A stretch of 64,000 bases of DNA from Vibrio chagasii (GTDB taxonomy: Bacteria > Pseudomonadota > Gammaproteobacteria > Enterobacterales > Vibrionaceae), in the NCBI RefSeq assembly GCF_024347355.1, contig NZ_AP025466.1, forward strand, positions 806,001-870,000, written 5' to 3'. Of this stretch, positions 18,024-28,300 are shown in pieces. The translations under genes were made by a program, and so were the position numbers. The notes beneath the pieces were generated by a model. That model did no database searches and had not been told where the DNA came from. It saw only the letters and a list, made by a program, of their open reading frames with translations. Positions within the stretch are counted from its first letter, which is position 1; each line of letters opens with the position of its first letter.

Positions 18024-18042
18024 GTAAATGATAATTATTTGC
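18024..18042. promoter_or_regulatory. Fur-box-like site in the divergent promoter
   Basis: GTAAATGATAATTATTTGC matches the 19-bp Fur consensus at 14 positions by hand alignment, including ATGATAAT in the centre. It lies between the permease start (17937) and the transferase start (18073), so it can repress both. Confidence 0.75.
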
Positions 18043-18072
18043 AACAAGTGATTTGGTCATAACCTTAAAGTA

Positions 18073-18810
18073 ATGGAAAATTTATCATCAGAATTTATTA
18101 ATGACTTCAAATTTTTTAATTTTGATTATCAAGGTAAATCTTTAGATATAATGAGAATTAGTTTTTCTCCAGATAAATTTAGGGAAAACTTATTTTTTCA
18201 CTTTGATATTGAATATCCAAATTCAGTCAGAGAGTCCGTACCCAAAAGAAAGAGGGAGTTTTTGGCAGGTCGGATATGCACCAAGTACTTGATAAAAAAG
18301 AATTTGGGTTACGCAATCGATGTTCCAATCTCCGCAGATCGTTCGCCAAAATGGCCTTGTGGATTAACAGGTTCAATATCTCATACCGATAATAGTGCTA
18401 TTGCAATAGTGGGTAAAAAAGAACACTCAGACGACAACCTTTCATTTGGTATCGATATCCAGACTTTAATGTCTCAGCAACAGAGCAAAAGCATCCAACC
18501 ACTTATTGCTGACATAACAGAATTATTGCTATTGAAGAAGCTTAATTACTCTAATGAATATTGCACTACATTGTTATTTTCGGCTAAAGAGAGCATATAC
18601 AAAGCTATATACCCACATATTATGGAAATAGTCAACTTTGATGCTGTTAATTTAGTCAATATTAATCATCACAAATCAATCCTGACCTTTTCTACGTCCA
18701 CGAACCTTAACAAAAACTTTAACATCAACAAAATTATCACGTGCAACTATCGCTATGACACCAAGAGAAATGAGATCACAACGCTATGCTTGTATAAACC
18801 AAGAAACTAA
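18073..18810 (+). CDS. 4'-phosphopantetheinyl transferase (EntD/Sfp-like)
   Basis: 245 residues. The transferase attaches the phosphopantetheine arm of CoA to the carrier domains of the synthetases encoded opposite. Core motifs are SISHTDNSAIAIVG near residue 110, SFGIDIQTL (Mg-binding D; the position usually E is Q) and FSAKESIYKAIYP, the EntD signature FSxKES-(I/A)-(Y/F)-KA. Codon use is very AT-rich, unlike the flanking frm genes. It is the first gene right of the Fur box. Such enzymes are often associated with siderophore loci, so the target is presumably the FAAL-led assembly line. Confidence 0.88.
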   Translation: MENLSSEFINDFKFFNFDYQGKSLDIMRISFSPDKFRENLFFHFDIEYPNSVRESVPKRKREFLAGRICTKYLIKKNLGYAIDVPISADRSPKWPCGLTGSISHTDNSAIAIVGKKEHSDDNLSFGIDIQTLMSQQQSKSIQPLIADITELLLLKKLNYSNEYCTTLLFSAKESIYKAIYPHIMEIVNFDAVNLVNINHHKSILTFSTSTNLNKNFNINKIITCNYRYDTKRNEITTLCLYKPRN

Positions 18811-18840
18811 AAGCTGGCAAAACGTTATCTTGCCAGCTTT
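18810..18840. terminator. Bidirectional terminator
   Basis: AAAGCTGGCAA and TTGCCAGCTTT are perfect inverted repeats separated by nine bases between the convergent transferase and ABC genes, with A/T runs on both sides. Confidence 0.85.
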
Positions 18841-18857
18841 CTCTCAACAACAGAAAA

Positions 18858-20609
18858 CTACGAAATAAAGTGCCAACTTTGAGCTTGCTGTTGAAGGTTC
18901 CAAAGCTCATTATAAAGAAGTTTATTTTGCAGCAAAGTGTCGTGCCCCCCTTGCTCAACGATCTTCCCTGAGTCTAAAACAACAATATGATCAGCGTATT
19001 GAACTGTTGATAACTTATGAGCTATTACAAGTACGGTTTTATTCTGAACTAAAGCTTGCATTGCAACCTGGATATCTCGCTCATTTTCAGGGTCTAGAGA
19101 GGCTGTGGCTTCATCTAAGATAACAAGTGGCGCATCTTTAAGAAGTGCACGAGCAATTGAAAGTCTCTGTTTTTCACCGCCTGATAAGTGTACACCACCA
19201 GCACCAATCTCGGTATCAAGCCCCTTTTCCATCTCTGACACTAAATTTTTGAGTTTCGCGAGCTCTATAACACGCCACAATTCATCATCTGTCGCACCTG
19301 GTTTAGCAACACGAAGGTTATTCGCCAGTGTGTCATTAAAAATATAATTCAATTGAAACACAATACTGACATGCTGAAGCCAATGCTCAACTTGCATACT
19401 TGCAATATCAACCTGGCTTCCTTGTTCTCCTATTGAGATTGAGCCTGAATCAAGCTGCCAAAAACGAGCTATCAATGACGCAATTGTCGATTTACCTGAG
19501 CCTGATGGGCCGACAAGTGCGGTTACTTTATTGTGAGGGAGAGTTAGGTTTAAACTATCAAAAAGCGGATCTTTTGAACCCGGATAAGTGAAACTCACAT
19601 CATTAAAGGTGATCGCCATATTTGAAATCTGCGGTCGGCCTTGACCATGTGGCATAGTAGATAATGACAACACTTCATCAACTCGGTTTACAGCCAGATC
19701 TAAATAATTTAGCTCAGCCAAAAACATTGACATGTTAAGTAATGGCCTGAAAAAACGAACTGCTGCAATCAAAAATAATAATACTTCCGGTAAAGCTATT
19801 GTACGCTCTAACCAAGCCCAAGTAAGTACAACCAGCAACACAATTAAGCCTGACTCCACCAGTACATTAAAGCTGTATACCGGCCATACAGCAGCCTTCT
19901 CAGCTTTTAAGGCTTGATTACGTGTTGATGTTAAAACATCATTTAAACGTGAAAAAGCTTTCCCCATCATGCTATGTGACTTGAGTTCCTTTAAGCCATT
20001 CATATACTCCATTACGGCATCATTCAGTTGATGCATCAAATGCTGCATGTGACTCTGCCACTTCCTAGCGTAAGCTCGCGTTAGTAAGTAAGCGAAACAA
20101 GCTAATGGCAAGGTTGACATCATGGCCAGCCCCATTCGCCAATCTTTAGCTATCAAGCCTAAGGCAAAAAAGCACAATACTGAACCAGTGGCTATAATTG
20201 GTGCATACAAATGAGTAAAAATCCGCTCAATCATATCAATGTCTTTTAGCAAGGTGTTATTAACACTGCCAAAATCAGAACGCTGGAAAAAACCCATTGG
20301 CATTTTCCGTAAATGGTCACCTAAACGCTGACGAATTTGCTTTCCTGCATCAAAACCAATAAGAGAAATGTTCACGTGAATGACTCGTGCCAATAGGGCC
20401 CGTATGATCATCATGACAGCACATCCGATCACCAACAAAAATTGATGCTGTATATCTGGCTTATCGGCTAACATATCCAGCAGAATATAATAAAGAAAGC
20501 CATAGGGGGCAGAAGCAAAGAAAGCATCAAGCACTGTCAGAAATACAGTTCGATTTAAACCTTTCAGAGACGTACCGGTTAAACGCTTTAAGGTATTTAT
20601 TCTCAACAT
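18858..20609 (-). CDS. YbtQ-like ABC protein (fused membrane and ATPase domains)
   Basis: 583 residues from the ATG at 20609, which overlaps the TGA of the upstream gene. Membrane helices occupy roughly residues 20-300; the nucleotide-binding domain has VTALVGPSGSGKSTIASLIARF (Walker A), VHLSGGEKQRLSIARAL (signature) and APLVILDEATASLDPENE (Walker B). The architecture is that of exporters, but in yersiniabactin loci the paired YbtP and YbtQ take up ferric siderophore. It is the second half of a heterodimer with the product of 20603-22396. The last gene of the leftward operon. Confidence 0.88.
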   Translation of the reverse strand: MLRINTLKRLTGTSLKGLNRTVFLTVLDAFFASAPYGFLYYILLDMLADKPDIQHQFLLVIGCAVMMIIRALLARVIHVNISLIGFDAGKQIRQRLGDHLRKMPMGFFQRSDFGSVNNTLLKDIDMIERIFTHLYAPIIATGSVLCFFALGLIAKDWRMGLAMMSTLPLACFAYLLTRAYARKWQSHMQHLMHQLNDAVMEYMNGLKELKSHSMMGKAFSRLNDVLTSTRNQALKAEKAAVWPVYSFNVLVESGLIVLLVVLTWAWLERTIALPEVLLFLIAAVRFFRPLLNMSMFLAELNYLDLAVNRVDEVLSLSTMPHGQGRPQISNMAITFNDVSFTYPGSKDPLFDSLNLTLPHNKVTALVGPSGSGKSTIASLIARFWQLDSGSISIGEQGSQVDIASMQVEHWLQHVSIVFQLNYIFNDTLANNLRVAKPGATDDELWRVIELAKLKNLVSEMEKGLDTEIGAGGVHLSGGEKQRLSIARALLKDAPLVILDEATASLDPENERDIQVAMQALVQNKTVLVIAHKLSTVQYADHIVVLDSGKIVEQGGHDTLLQNKLLYNELWNLQQQAQSWHFIS

Positions 20610-22396
20610 GACTCTACACCCTCTGACACTGTCATAGTCTCTTGACCCTTTGATGATTGCCCAAAGTGCCAAGCTTTAGTTTCTTGGTGTGCTTCCCACA
20701 TGGACTGATATAGCTCGCAGCCTTCTAGCAATTCACCATGTGTACCTTCTGACACTTTTTTACCTTTATCCATAACAATAATTTTATCGACATGAGTAAG
20801 CGTATTTAAACGATGCGCAATAACTAATACTGTTTTGCCTCGCATTAAACTTGAAATTGCTTGCTGGATGCGAACTTCATTGCGCGCATCAGCATAAGCC
20901 GTTGCTTCATCAAGGATCAAAATAGGCGAATCTTTAGCTATAGCCCGAGCAATCGCAATTCTTTGAGCTTGCCCACCACTTAAACTCCCTTGATCAACTA
21001 TCGTCTCGTAGCCTTCTGGTAATGACAAAATAAACTCGTGAGCACAAGCTGCTTTCGCTGCATTAACTATGTCTTCATCGGAAAGCTCATCATTACCCAT
21101 GCGAATGTTTTCTTTGATAGTCTGCTCAAAAATATAAACATCCTGAAAGACAAAACTAACAAGCGACATCAACTGATCAAATGGAAAATCTGTTATCAAC
21201 TTATTACCGATAGTGATCTCACCACTCTGGTATTCAAAAAATCGAGGAATCAACTGAGCCGCTGTTGTTTTACCCGCGCCAGATGGCCCTACAATAGCGG
21301 TAATTTTTCCTTGCAAAGCAGTAAAAGAAACATCATCGACAGTACTTTTAATCGCTTTATTATGTCGAAACGTTACATGATCAAAAGTGATACCTGTATG
21401 TGCTATAGTTTGCTGTTGAGAGCCCTCACTCTGAGGAGTTATTTCACAGAAGTATTTTATCTTTTCAACTCCTTTTAGCATCTCACTGAACATACCACCA
21501 AATTGAATAAGGTTGTAAAGAGGTTCCATCAACCCCACGCCCAGTAATATAAAAATAAATAATGTCGATAGCGTTAAATCACCTTGAGCGTATAACCATA
21601 CACTAACAGGTAATAAAAAAAGCAAACCAAGATCAAGCGATAACTTAAATAAAGATGCTGGCGTTTTTGTATCTAACAACCAATTCGTCACCAGTTTATG
21701 ATGATCATTCACTGCATCTCGATATTTTTGATGCGAATCGACCGTCATGTTAAACGCTTTTACTACAGGTATAGATGCTACAAAATCGACAACACTAATA
21801 TGCAAATTGGAAACGACTTTATGGTACTCATCTACTCTAACGTTGAAGCCTTTGAACATAAGAGCTTGTAAAACCAAAGCGATAGGTAAAGGTAAGAGAG
21901 CTATAAGTGCCAATCGCCAATCGATATATAACAAGAGCAGTGAAGCAACTAAAGGGCTCACAATCGCAGCAGCCATATCTGGTAAATGATGGGCAATAAA
22001 AGTCTCAATTCTGTCGACATCATCTGAAATAATTTTTTTCATTGATGCCGCAGCTTGTTTATTACTTTCACCTAATGATAACTGCCCTACGCTATCAATA
22101 ATTTGTTGGCGTATTTCAAATAATAGTTGAAAAGCGGCTTTGTGCGACAATAATCCAGATGCTAGTTGCAACAGCATTTTCATCACTAATGCAACCGCAG
22201 CAAGTAAAACTAATTGCCAGACAATATAGGAGTCAACAATAGCGTCATTGATAAACCCATCAACCAAATGGTAAATTATAAAATATGGTACAACCGTAAA
22301 TAAAGAATAAACAACGGCTAATACCATAGACGATAAAAGCTTACGGCGTTGGCTTGCAACCAATTGAATTAACCAAGAAAACGGCGTTCCTTTCAT
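20603..22396 (-). CDS. YbtP-like ABC protein (fused membrane and ATPase domains)
   Basis: 597 residues from the ATG at 22396, chosen because AGG precedes it and homology to ABC proteins starts there. Six membrane helices are followed by the ATPase: ITAIVGPSGAGKTTAAQLIPRF, SLSGGQAQRIAIARAIA, SPILILDEATAYADARNE. It has the exporter fold but by its company (thiazoline synthetases, TonB receptor) most resembles YbtP, an importer of the ferric metallophore. A seven-base overlap with the next ABC gene implies fixed stoichiometry. Residue choices in the pocket cannot be judged from sequence. Confidence 0.88.
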   Translation of the reverse strand: MKGTPFSWLIQLVASQRRKLLSSMVLAVVYSLFTVVPYFIIYHLVDGFINDAIVDSYIVWQLVLLAAVALVMKMLLQLASGLLSHKAAFQLLFEIRQQIIDSVGQLSLGESNKQAAASMKKIISDDVDRIETFIAHHLPDMAAAIVSPLVASLLLLYIDWRLALIALLPLPIALVLQALMFKGFNVRVDEYHKVVSNLHISVVDFVASIPVVKAFNMTVDSHQKYRDAVNDHHKLVTNWLLDTKTPASLFKLSLDLGLLFLLPVSVWLYAQGDLTLSTLFIFILLGVGLMEPLYNLIQFGGMFSEMLKGVEKIKYFCEITPQSEGSQQQTIAHTGITFDHVTFRHNKAIKSTVDDVSFTALQGKITAIVGPSGAGKTTAAQLIPRFFEYQSGEITIGNKLITDFPFDQLMSLVSFVFQDVYIFEQTIKENIRMGNDELSDEDIVNAAKAACAHEFILSLPEGYETIVDQGSLSGGQAQRIAIARAIAKDSPILILDEATAYADARNEVRIQQAISSLMRGKTVLVIAHRLNTLTHVDKIIVMDKGKKVSEGTHGELLEGCELYQSMWEAHQETKAWHFGQSSKGQETMTVSEGVESC

Positions 22397-22459
22397 TTTT
22401 TTGCCTATATAAATAAGTAAATAAAAAGCGTAAAATCTCATTACGCCCCTAATAAAGAA

Positions 22460-23179
22460 CTAAGACATTTTATTTTTAAGGTAGTCAAACAATGTAGGAC
22501 AGAGGTTATTAAGGTAAAAATGCCCACCAGAAAAACGCTGAAAATCAAACTCCCCCACAGTTGCTAATGACCAATCTAGAATTTCACTTTCTGTTACTTC
22601 TGTATCTCCCTCACCCAGCAAAGCACTAAGAGGACAGGAAAGTGTTGGTAAAGAGTCTCGTTGATAGCTTTCTATTGCCTCAAAATCAGCACGAATAATG
22701 GGTAGCATTAACTTTCTAAGGGCTGGGTTATCAAAAACAACCTCTGATGTTCCCCCTAACCCCATGATTTTGTTAACCAAAGCATCATCACTTTGCTTAT
22801 GGTAGTTGGTCCCTCTACTTTTATGCGGTGGAATTCGTCCTGAAGCAAAGAAATGCGCCAATTTACGACCCTGCTGCTCCCAGCGTATTGCGGTTTCAAA
22901 CGCCAAAGCGGCGCCCATACTGTGGCCAAAAAAGGAGGTGGGGCGATGAGGCAAAAAAGATAAACTTTGCGCAACCTCATCAGCACACTGGTGTAAGCAA
23001 GTCTTGAGTTTTTCTGATAGTCGATGACCACGACCTGAGAGTTGCACTGCATAAACAGCGGTATGCTCATCAATATGGTCACGCCACGGCATGAAATATT
23101 CCGCATTCCCTCCAGCAAAGTGGAAACAGATTAGCTGCCTACGTGTGCCTGGTTTGATGAGTTTCAATGGCTTATGCAT
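22460..23179 (-). CDS. Type II thioesterase (YbtT-like)
   Basis: 239 residues from the ATG at 23179, which follows AGGAGAG inside the end of the preceding gene. Features are LICFHFAGGNAEYFMPW, the nucleophile motif SFFGHSMGAALAFE (Ser) and the late GGHFYLN (His). Such thioesterases remove wrongly loaded or stalled groups from carrier domains; YbtT does this for yersiniabactin. The eight-base overlap with the reductase gene places it firmly in the operon. Confidence 0.9.
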   Translation of the reverse strand: MHKPLKLIKPGTRRQLICFHFAGGNAEYFMPWRDHIDEHTAVYAVQLSGRGHRLSEKLKTCLHQCADEVAQSLSFLPHRPTSFFGHSMGAALAFETAIRWEQQGRKLAHFFASGRIPPHKSRGTNYHKQSDDALVNKIMGLGGTSEVVFDNPALRKLMLPIIRADFEAIESYQRDSLPTLSCPLSALLGEGDTEVTESEILDWSLATVGEFDFQRFSGGHFYLNNLCPTLFDYLKNKMS

Positions 23180-24299
23180 TTTCACTCTCCTGATGATATT
23201 CAACCAACCAACCTTCAATAGAAGGGCTCGTTAACATTGGCTCTTGCGCCGAAATGACTTCAGGATTCCCAATACACCCCATTAAAGATCGCCATACTGA
23301 TGCTTGTCCTAGTAAGAACTGTGCTGATGCAGGGGTTGGTGATTCAATATTACTTACCATGCTATGTAATGCTGTTCTGATTGCCTCTGACCAGTGTTCG
23401 TCAATAATTTCTTCTAAGCTTGGCATTTCTTTGTATAGAAACTCGCAAGAAGCGGGCTGATAAAACTCTGGCGCTTGTTGTTTATCGAGCAACTCTCTCA
23501 TCCCATTTTCCTCAGGGGTTCGAGGTATATGAAAAGCTCTATTCCATAACACTGGGCCATGTGTGTTAACTAACACCAAATTGCCACTCGGTAACCCCAC
23601 AGTAATGCGATGCATAATGTGGAAATGGTTATCAGGGTCGCCTGGATCCAACTGGTTCTGAATCTTCAAGATGAGCGGAACCCCAGCAAAAACACCGTGA
23701 ATTACTTGATAAGGCGGTAATAGCTCCGACTTTAATTTTCTCACCTCAGACCAATCAACATTAGAATGGAACTCAAATGGCGTAACCCCTCCTAATGCCT
23801 GTCCCAACATATCGAGCAAGCCGCAAATCACTTGTACTCCACAGGTCGCTTCAATAAAGCAAGGCTGCTGAGTTTCACGCGCTTTCTTTAAGTACTCAAC
23901 AAAGTGGCGAACAGCTGGCACATTAGGATAATGAGTATTAATTTGGTAATGACATCCATTTTTCCTCGCTAACTTTAAGCATTCCACGACATCTTTTTCA
24001 TAAACGGGATGCTCTTGCAGAACATGTATGCCTTTTTCTAATAATGCGCGGGCAAGTTGTGACCCATCCCCCCCTACAATTGCAGAACGAACAACAACAC
24101 ATGCAATATCAATATCGTGAGGTAATTCTGATACCTCACGATATAAAGGCACACCATACTCCTTAGCTATTGTTAACGAGCGCTTACTTCCTCTTGCTAA
24201 AATTCCAGCAAGTTCAAATCCTGGGAATTGGCGTTTAAATGCGGAAAGGTATACCTGACCAAAAAGCGTTCCACATACAACAACACGATATGTTTTCAT
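23172..24299 (-). CDS. Thiazolinyl imide reductase (Irp3/YbtU/PchG type)
   Basis: 375 residues; ATG at 24299 shares its first base with the TGA of the upstream gene, after GAGGGGG. The N-terminal Rossmann segment is YRVVVCGTLFGQVYLSAF (G-T-x-F-G), then GILARGSKRSLTIAKEYGVPLY, and HVLQEHPVY. This family reduces one thiazoline, while bound to the synthetase, to thiazolidine using NADPH (YbtU, PchG). The presence of this enzyme predicts at least one thiazolidine in the product. It lies between the second reductase and the thioesterase genes. Confidence 0.9.
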   Translation of the reverse strand: MKTYRVVVCGTLFGQVYLSAFKRQFPGFELAGILARGSKRSLTIAKEYGVPLYREVSELPHDIDIACVVVRSAIVGGDGSQLARALLEKGIHVLQEHPVYEKDVVECLKLARKNGCHYQINTHYPNVPAVRHFVEYLKKARETQQPCFIEATCGVQVICGLLDMLGQALGGVTPFEFHSNVDWSEVRKLKSELLPPYQVIHGVFAGVPLILKIQNQLDPGDPDNHFHIMHRITVGLPSGNLVLVNTHGPVLWNRAFHIPRTPEENGMRELLDKQQAPEFYQPASCEFLYKEMPSLEEIIDEHWSEAIRTALHSMVSNIESPTPASAQFLLGQASVWRSLMGCIGNPEVISAQEPMLTSPSIEGWLVEYHQESENA

Positions 24300-25369
24300 C
24301 ACAAAGCCCCCTCTTCAAACGCCAATTTATAATTAGGCTCAATCGAGAGGTCCCAATGACTAAACATATTTTGTTCGTGCAAAAACGAGATTAAATGACC
24401 TGTTTCAACTATTTCAGAAAGCCAAAACACCCCATTATTTAAATGAGACGATGATCGCGTTAACAATTGGTGCGCAGTAAAAGCGGCGGCCAGTCCCGTC
24501 ATTCGATAGCCATTATTAAACTTACAACGAAGCGCTAAATTAACTGGCTGTTGAGCAATCCAACCTTGCGCATCCATTACGCAATATTGCTGAGTACCAT
24601 GCTTCTGAACCATGGATTGACTCAGCCTAACTAACGCTGCAGTTTGCTCCTTAGCACTTTCATTTGCTGACATTAATAACTGTCGATCAGCGACTAAATT
24701 AAAGGCCGCGAAGTTAGATATTGAAAGTGTGTTAGCGACGCGTTGATGCTCAGCACTCAAATAAGGTAATGCGGTAAATTCTTTTCCCTCAGGTAGTGGT
24801 TGATACCCCTCTCTTACCCCCTCTCTCACCTTTATATCATCTCTAATTACCACCCCGCTTAAAGCATCATTCCCCCCTAAGCTTGCAATAAAATCTATCG
24901 CAGACGTTGATGTAAATGCTTCAATACCCCCTACATAAAGCTCGATACTGTGCAGTTCTTGTAGCTTTTCTTTGGCAATAAAAGGAAGCAACGAGGTAAA
25001 ACCGGGAACAAAACCCGCTCCAAAAACACAGCTAACTGGTAAGTCTCGACCCTGCAACTGTTGCTGAACGTGACCGAAAACATCCTGCTCCCCCCCTACA
25101 TCGACATATAAGGTATGAGTGTCTATTGCAACGCGAGCTATATTGTCTCGAATCGCCGACGCAGGCCCTGCTGCATTTATGATCAAATCATGATGATGGC
25201 AAACAGCTGCCACCTCCTTCTGATCATACAAATCAACAATCCTATAATGTGTTAAGTCAGGACGTGGCTGCCGTCCTATTCGCGTAACTTGATAACCAAG
25301 CGCACAAAGCGCTTGGTCTATATGTTGTCCCACTTCACCACAAGCTCCGAAGATGGCGACTCTATTCAT
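24299..25369 (-). CDS. Saccharopine-dehydrogenase-like NAD(P) oxidoreductase
   Basis: 356 residues from the ATG at 25369, directly after the strong site AAGGAGG. The Rossmann fingerprint is VAIFGACGEVGQHIDQAL, followed by YRIVDLYDQKEV and HHHDLIINAAGP, as in saccharopine dehydrogenase NADP-binding domains. From memory, enantio-pyochelin loci use a reductase, PchK, unrelated in sequence to PchG; whether this protein is of that kind is an inference to test. Two reductases of different type in one operon would allow two rings to be reduced, or reduction at another position. It overlaps the upstream synthetase stop by eight bases. Confidence 0.75.
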   Translation of the reverse strand: MNRVAIFGACGEVGQHIDQALCALGYQVTRIGRQPRPDLTHYRIVDLYDQKEVAAVCHHHDLIINAAGPASAIRDNIARVAIDTHTLYVDVGGEQDVFGHVQQQLQGRDLPVSCVFGAGFVPGFTSLLPFIAKEKLQELHSIELYVGGIEAFTSTSAIDFIASLGGNDALSGVVIRDDIKVREGVREGYQPLPEGKEFTALPYLSAEHQRVANTLSISNFAAFNLVADRQLLMSANESAKEQTAALVRLSQSMVQKHGTQQYCVMDAQGWIAQQPVNLALRCKFNNGYRMTGLAAAFTAHQLLTRSSSHLNNGVFWLSEIVETGHLISFLHEQNMFSHWDLSIEPNYKLAFEEGAL

Positions 25370-28300
25370 GCTTTCCTCCTTGCACAGCAACTGTGTTTAA
25401 GTGCTTAGCTAGAGGTAATACTTGAGATGATTGCATACAGGTGAAGTGATCACCTTCAAGTGAAATAACATCAATGTCACCAACACTATATTGCAGCCAA
25501 AAGTCATGCATATCGGCTTTAAGCGTGGGCAGTAAATAAGTTTCATCTTGCTGACAAGCGAAAGTGAAATCACCACTATAAAAAGATGGTTCATAATGAG
25601 TCACAGCCTGCAAACTGTGATGGAACACTGGATAGAGCTGAGAAATATCTCCTACTTTTGCCGTTTGTTGATTTGATTGGATATCAAGTACTGTTTGGAA
25701 ATAAGCGATACGCTGTGCTTCATTTGCTTTTGCGTAACTCGCATAATTTAGTGAGAGTTTATCAAAGCCGAGCTGTTTAGCTTTAGCCACTACATCTTCA
25801 ATATTAATTTGATTAGGCTTAGTGGCTAATAAAGCCAAATAAGTTTGCTCAAGCTGAAGTAAATCAATACCGCTCCAAGGGTTTGGTACATTCAGTTCTT
25901 TAGCAAGAGCGACATCCGTCATCATAGGGTCATTTACTTTGTACGGAATTTGATAACTACTTGCGATCGTCAATGATGCGAACGGAGAGCCACATTCCAT
26001 CGCTTGTCTTGCCAGCTCAAAAGCAATTAACCCCCCCATACAAAAACCAAAAAGATGGCATTTAGACAAGTCAAAATTATCTTCCAATAAGGCTTTGTAT
26101 TGATCAGCTAATTCAACGATCAAATGTTCACTTGGAATGGTTAAATATTGCTGTCTATCCTGAACACTAATGCCATAAACTGGCGCTGTAAGGTGCTCTA
26201 CGAGTGCTAAGCAAGGCATTACAGTGCCGCTACCATCATGAAGAATAATGATAGGTGCGCCGTCACCTTCTTTAATACGCTGCAAAGCCATTGAACTATC
26301 TTCAATCGCACTGCAGTGCTGCTGAATTGGCGTTTGTTTTCGTAAGAAGATCGCAAGCTCTTTAATAGTGGGGGTTTGCAATACCTGGCGAAGTGTCCCT
26401 TCCCAGGGAACAAATTCTTCACCTAATTCTTGGCGGATCCTACTCACCCACTGCGTTATCAATAATGAGTCACCACCCGCACCAAAGAAATCATCATTTG
26501 GCCCCATATTAGGGTTACCAATCACATCCCGACATGACGATAGTAATAACGTCTCAAGTTGATCAAGGTCTTCTGATACCTCGTTTTGTAGAGTCTCTTG
26601 ATGGCCTATAATTTCAGGTAACGCCTTTCTATCTATTTTACCGTTATTTGTAAGCGGAAAACGGTCTAAGACAGCCAATTGTGCAGGTACCATATAACTA
26701 GGTAACTCTTTACTAAGCTGTTCTAAGATTTCAGTCTTATCACATTCATGCTTCTGACCATTGAATTGGGCCAGCATAAAACTTTGACCTAATTGATATA
26801 AGGCTTCTTGATTATTAGGGAACGCAAATAACTGCTCAGCCCCTACATCCGACATTGCGTTTAACCAACGTTCCTGAGGCATAAATGGAGAATTTAATGC
26901 TAAACGTTCATCATTATGAGCGGTCAAGCCATGTTTGAATTCCATTGAAGTCATAAGTTGGTAATTATCTCTTGTCGCCTCAATTACAAGTAACCAAGCC
27001 CCTGGCTTCATTAACTCACGTAAGTGATTTAACCCTTCACGCGCAACAACTGCGTTATGTAACACATTAGAAGAAACAACCAGATCATACTGACCGCAAT
27101 CAAAACCTTGCTCTAACGCAGGTTGATTGAAATCGTATAAGCGATAATCAACAAAATCATAACCTTGATAACGAAGCTTAGCTTCATTGAGGAAAAATGA
27201 TGAAACATCAGTAAAGGTATACTCGACATTATGTGCTGCTAGAGCCGGAATAAGCTCGTTACTTGTACCACCAACACCAGCACCAATCTCTAGGATACGA
27301 ATTGGCTGAGCACGTTCAGCTAAATGCTTTACTTTACTTAACGCCGCTGTGATCAACATTTTATTCATAATTTTGCTGATCAAGTTATTTTGGTAAGTTG
27401 ATGTCGCGACATCTAACTTGCCATCAGGAAACAACAAATCGAGAGGATCGGCCTTATCTCGCAGTAACTCAGGCAAACATTGACTACTTCGCTCAAGGTA
27501 GTTAACTAAGCCTTTATCACCATCCAAACACTCCAGTGCTTCGTAACATCCTTTCCAACATAACGAGATATCATCTTCGCTCACTTGCTGTAGTAAAGCG
27601 TATGTTTCTCCATCATGTCGTGCTAGCTGATTTTCAATAAGCGCTTTTAGCCATCGACTTAATAATTGTTTATGACGAGGCGCATAATTACCATCAGCAA
27701 TCATGTCATCGATGTTTTTCTGTTGACCTTCACCTAATCCTCCACTTGATTGCAATGCTTGAACCATATGGAGCAAAGCGACTCTATCTAAATAATAAAC
27801 AAAGTCTGTTACCGACTTCTCTGGCACTGTTTGCCTAATAGCTTCTGCCGTCAAAGTTAACTCGGTTTCCGTCTCTGCAAATTGATGCGAGAACAAAGTA
27901 CTTTTTGCATCATTTGGGTAAATAGCCGGCTCAATGTAAGCTTGAAGGTGATAATTATGCTTATCTCCTCGCGCTAAGACGACAGCTTGAGATACTGATG
28001 ATTGACGCTCAAGCGCTGATTCTATTTCACCAAGCTCAACTCGATATCCTCGTACTTTTACTTGGTTGTCATCACGACCAACAAACACGATTACACCATC
28101 ATCTCGGTAATAACCTCGGTCACCCGTTCGATACCAAGGTGTTCCGGTATACGCATCTTGGAAGAAATGGGCAGCCGTTTTCTCTTCATCTTGCCAGTAC
28201 CCGAGCGCTACCCCGCTACCGCCAATACACAGTTCACCTGCAACCCAGTCAGGGCAGGCCATACCTTTGTCATCCAGTACAGCAAACATCTGATTTGATA

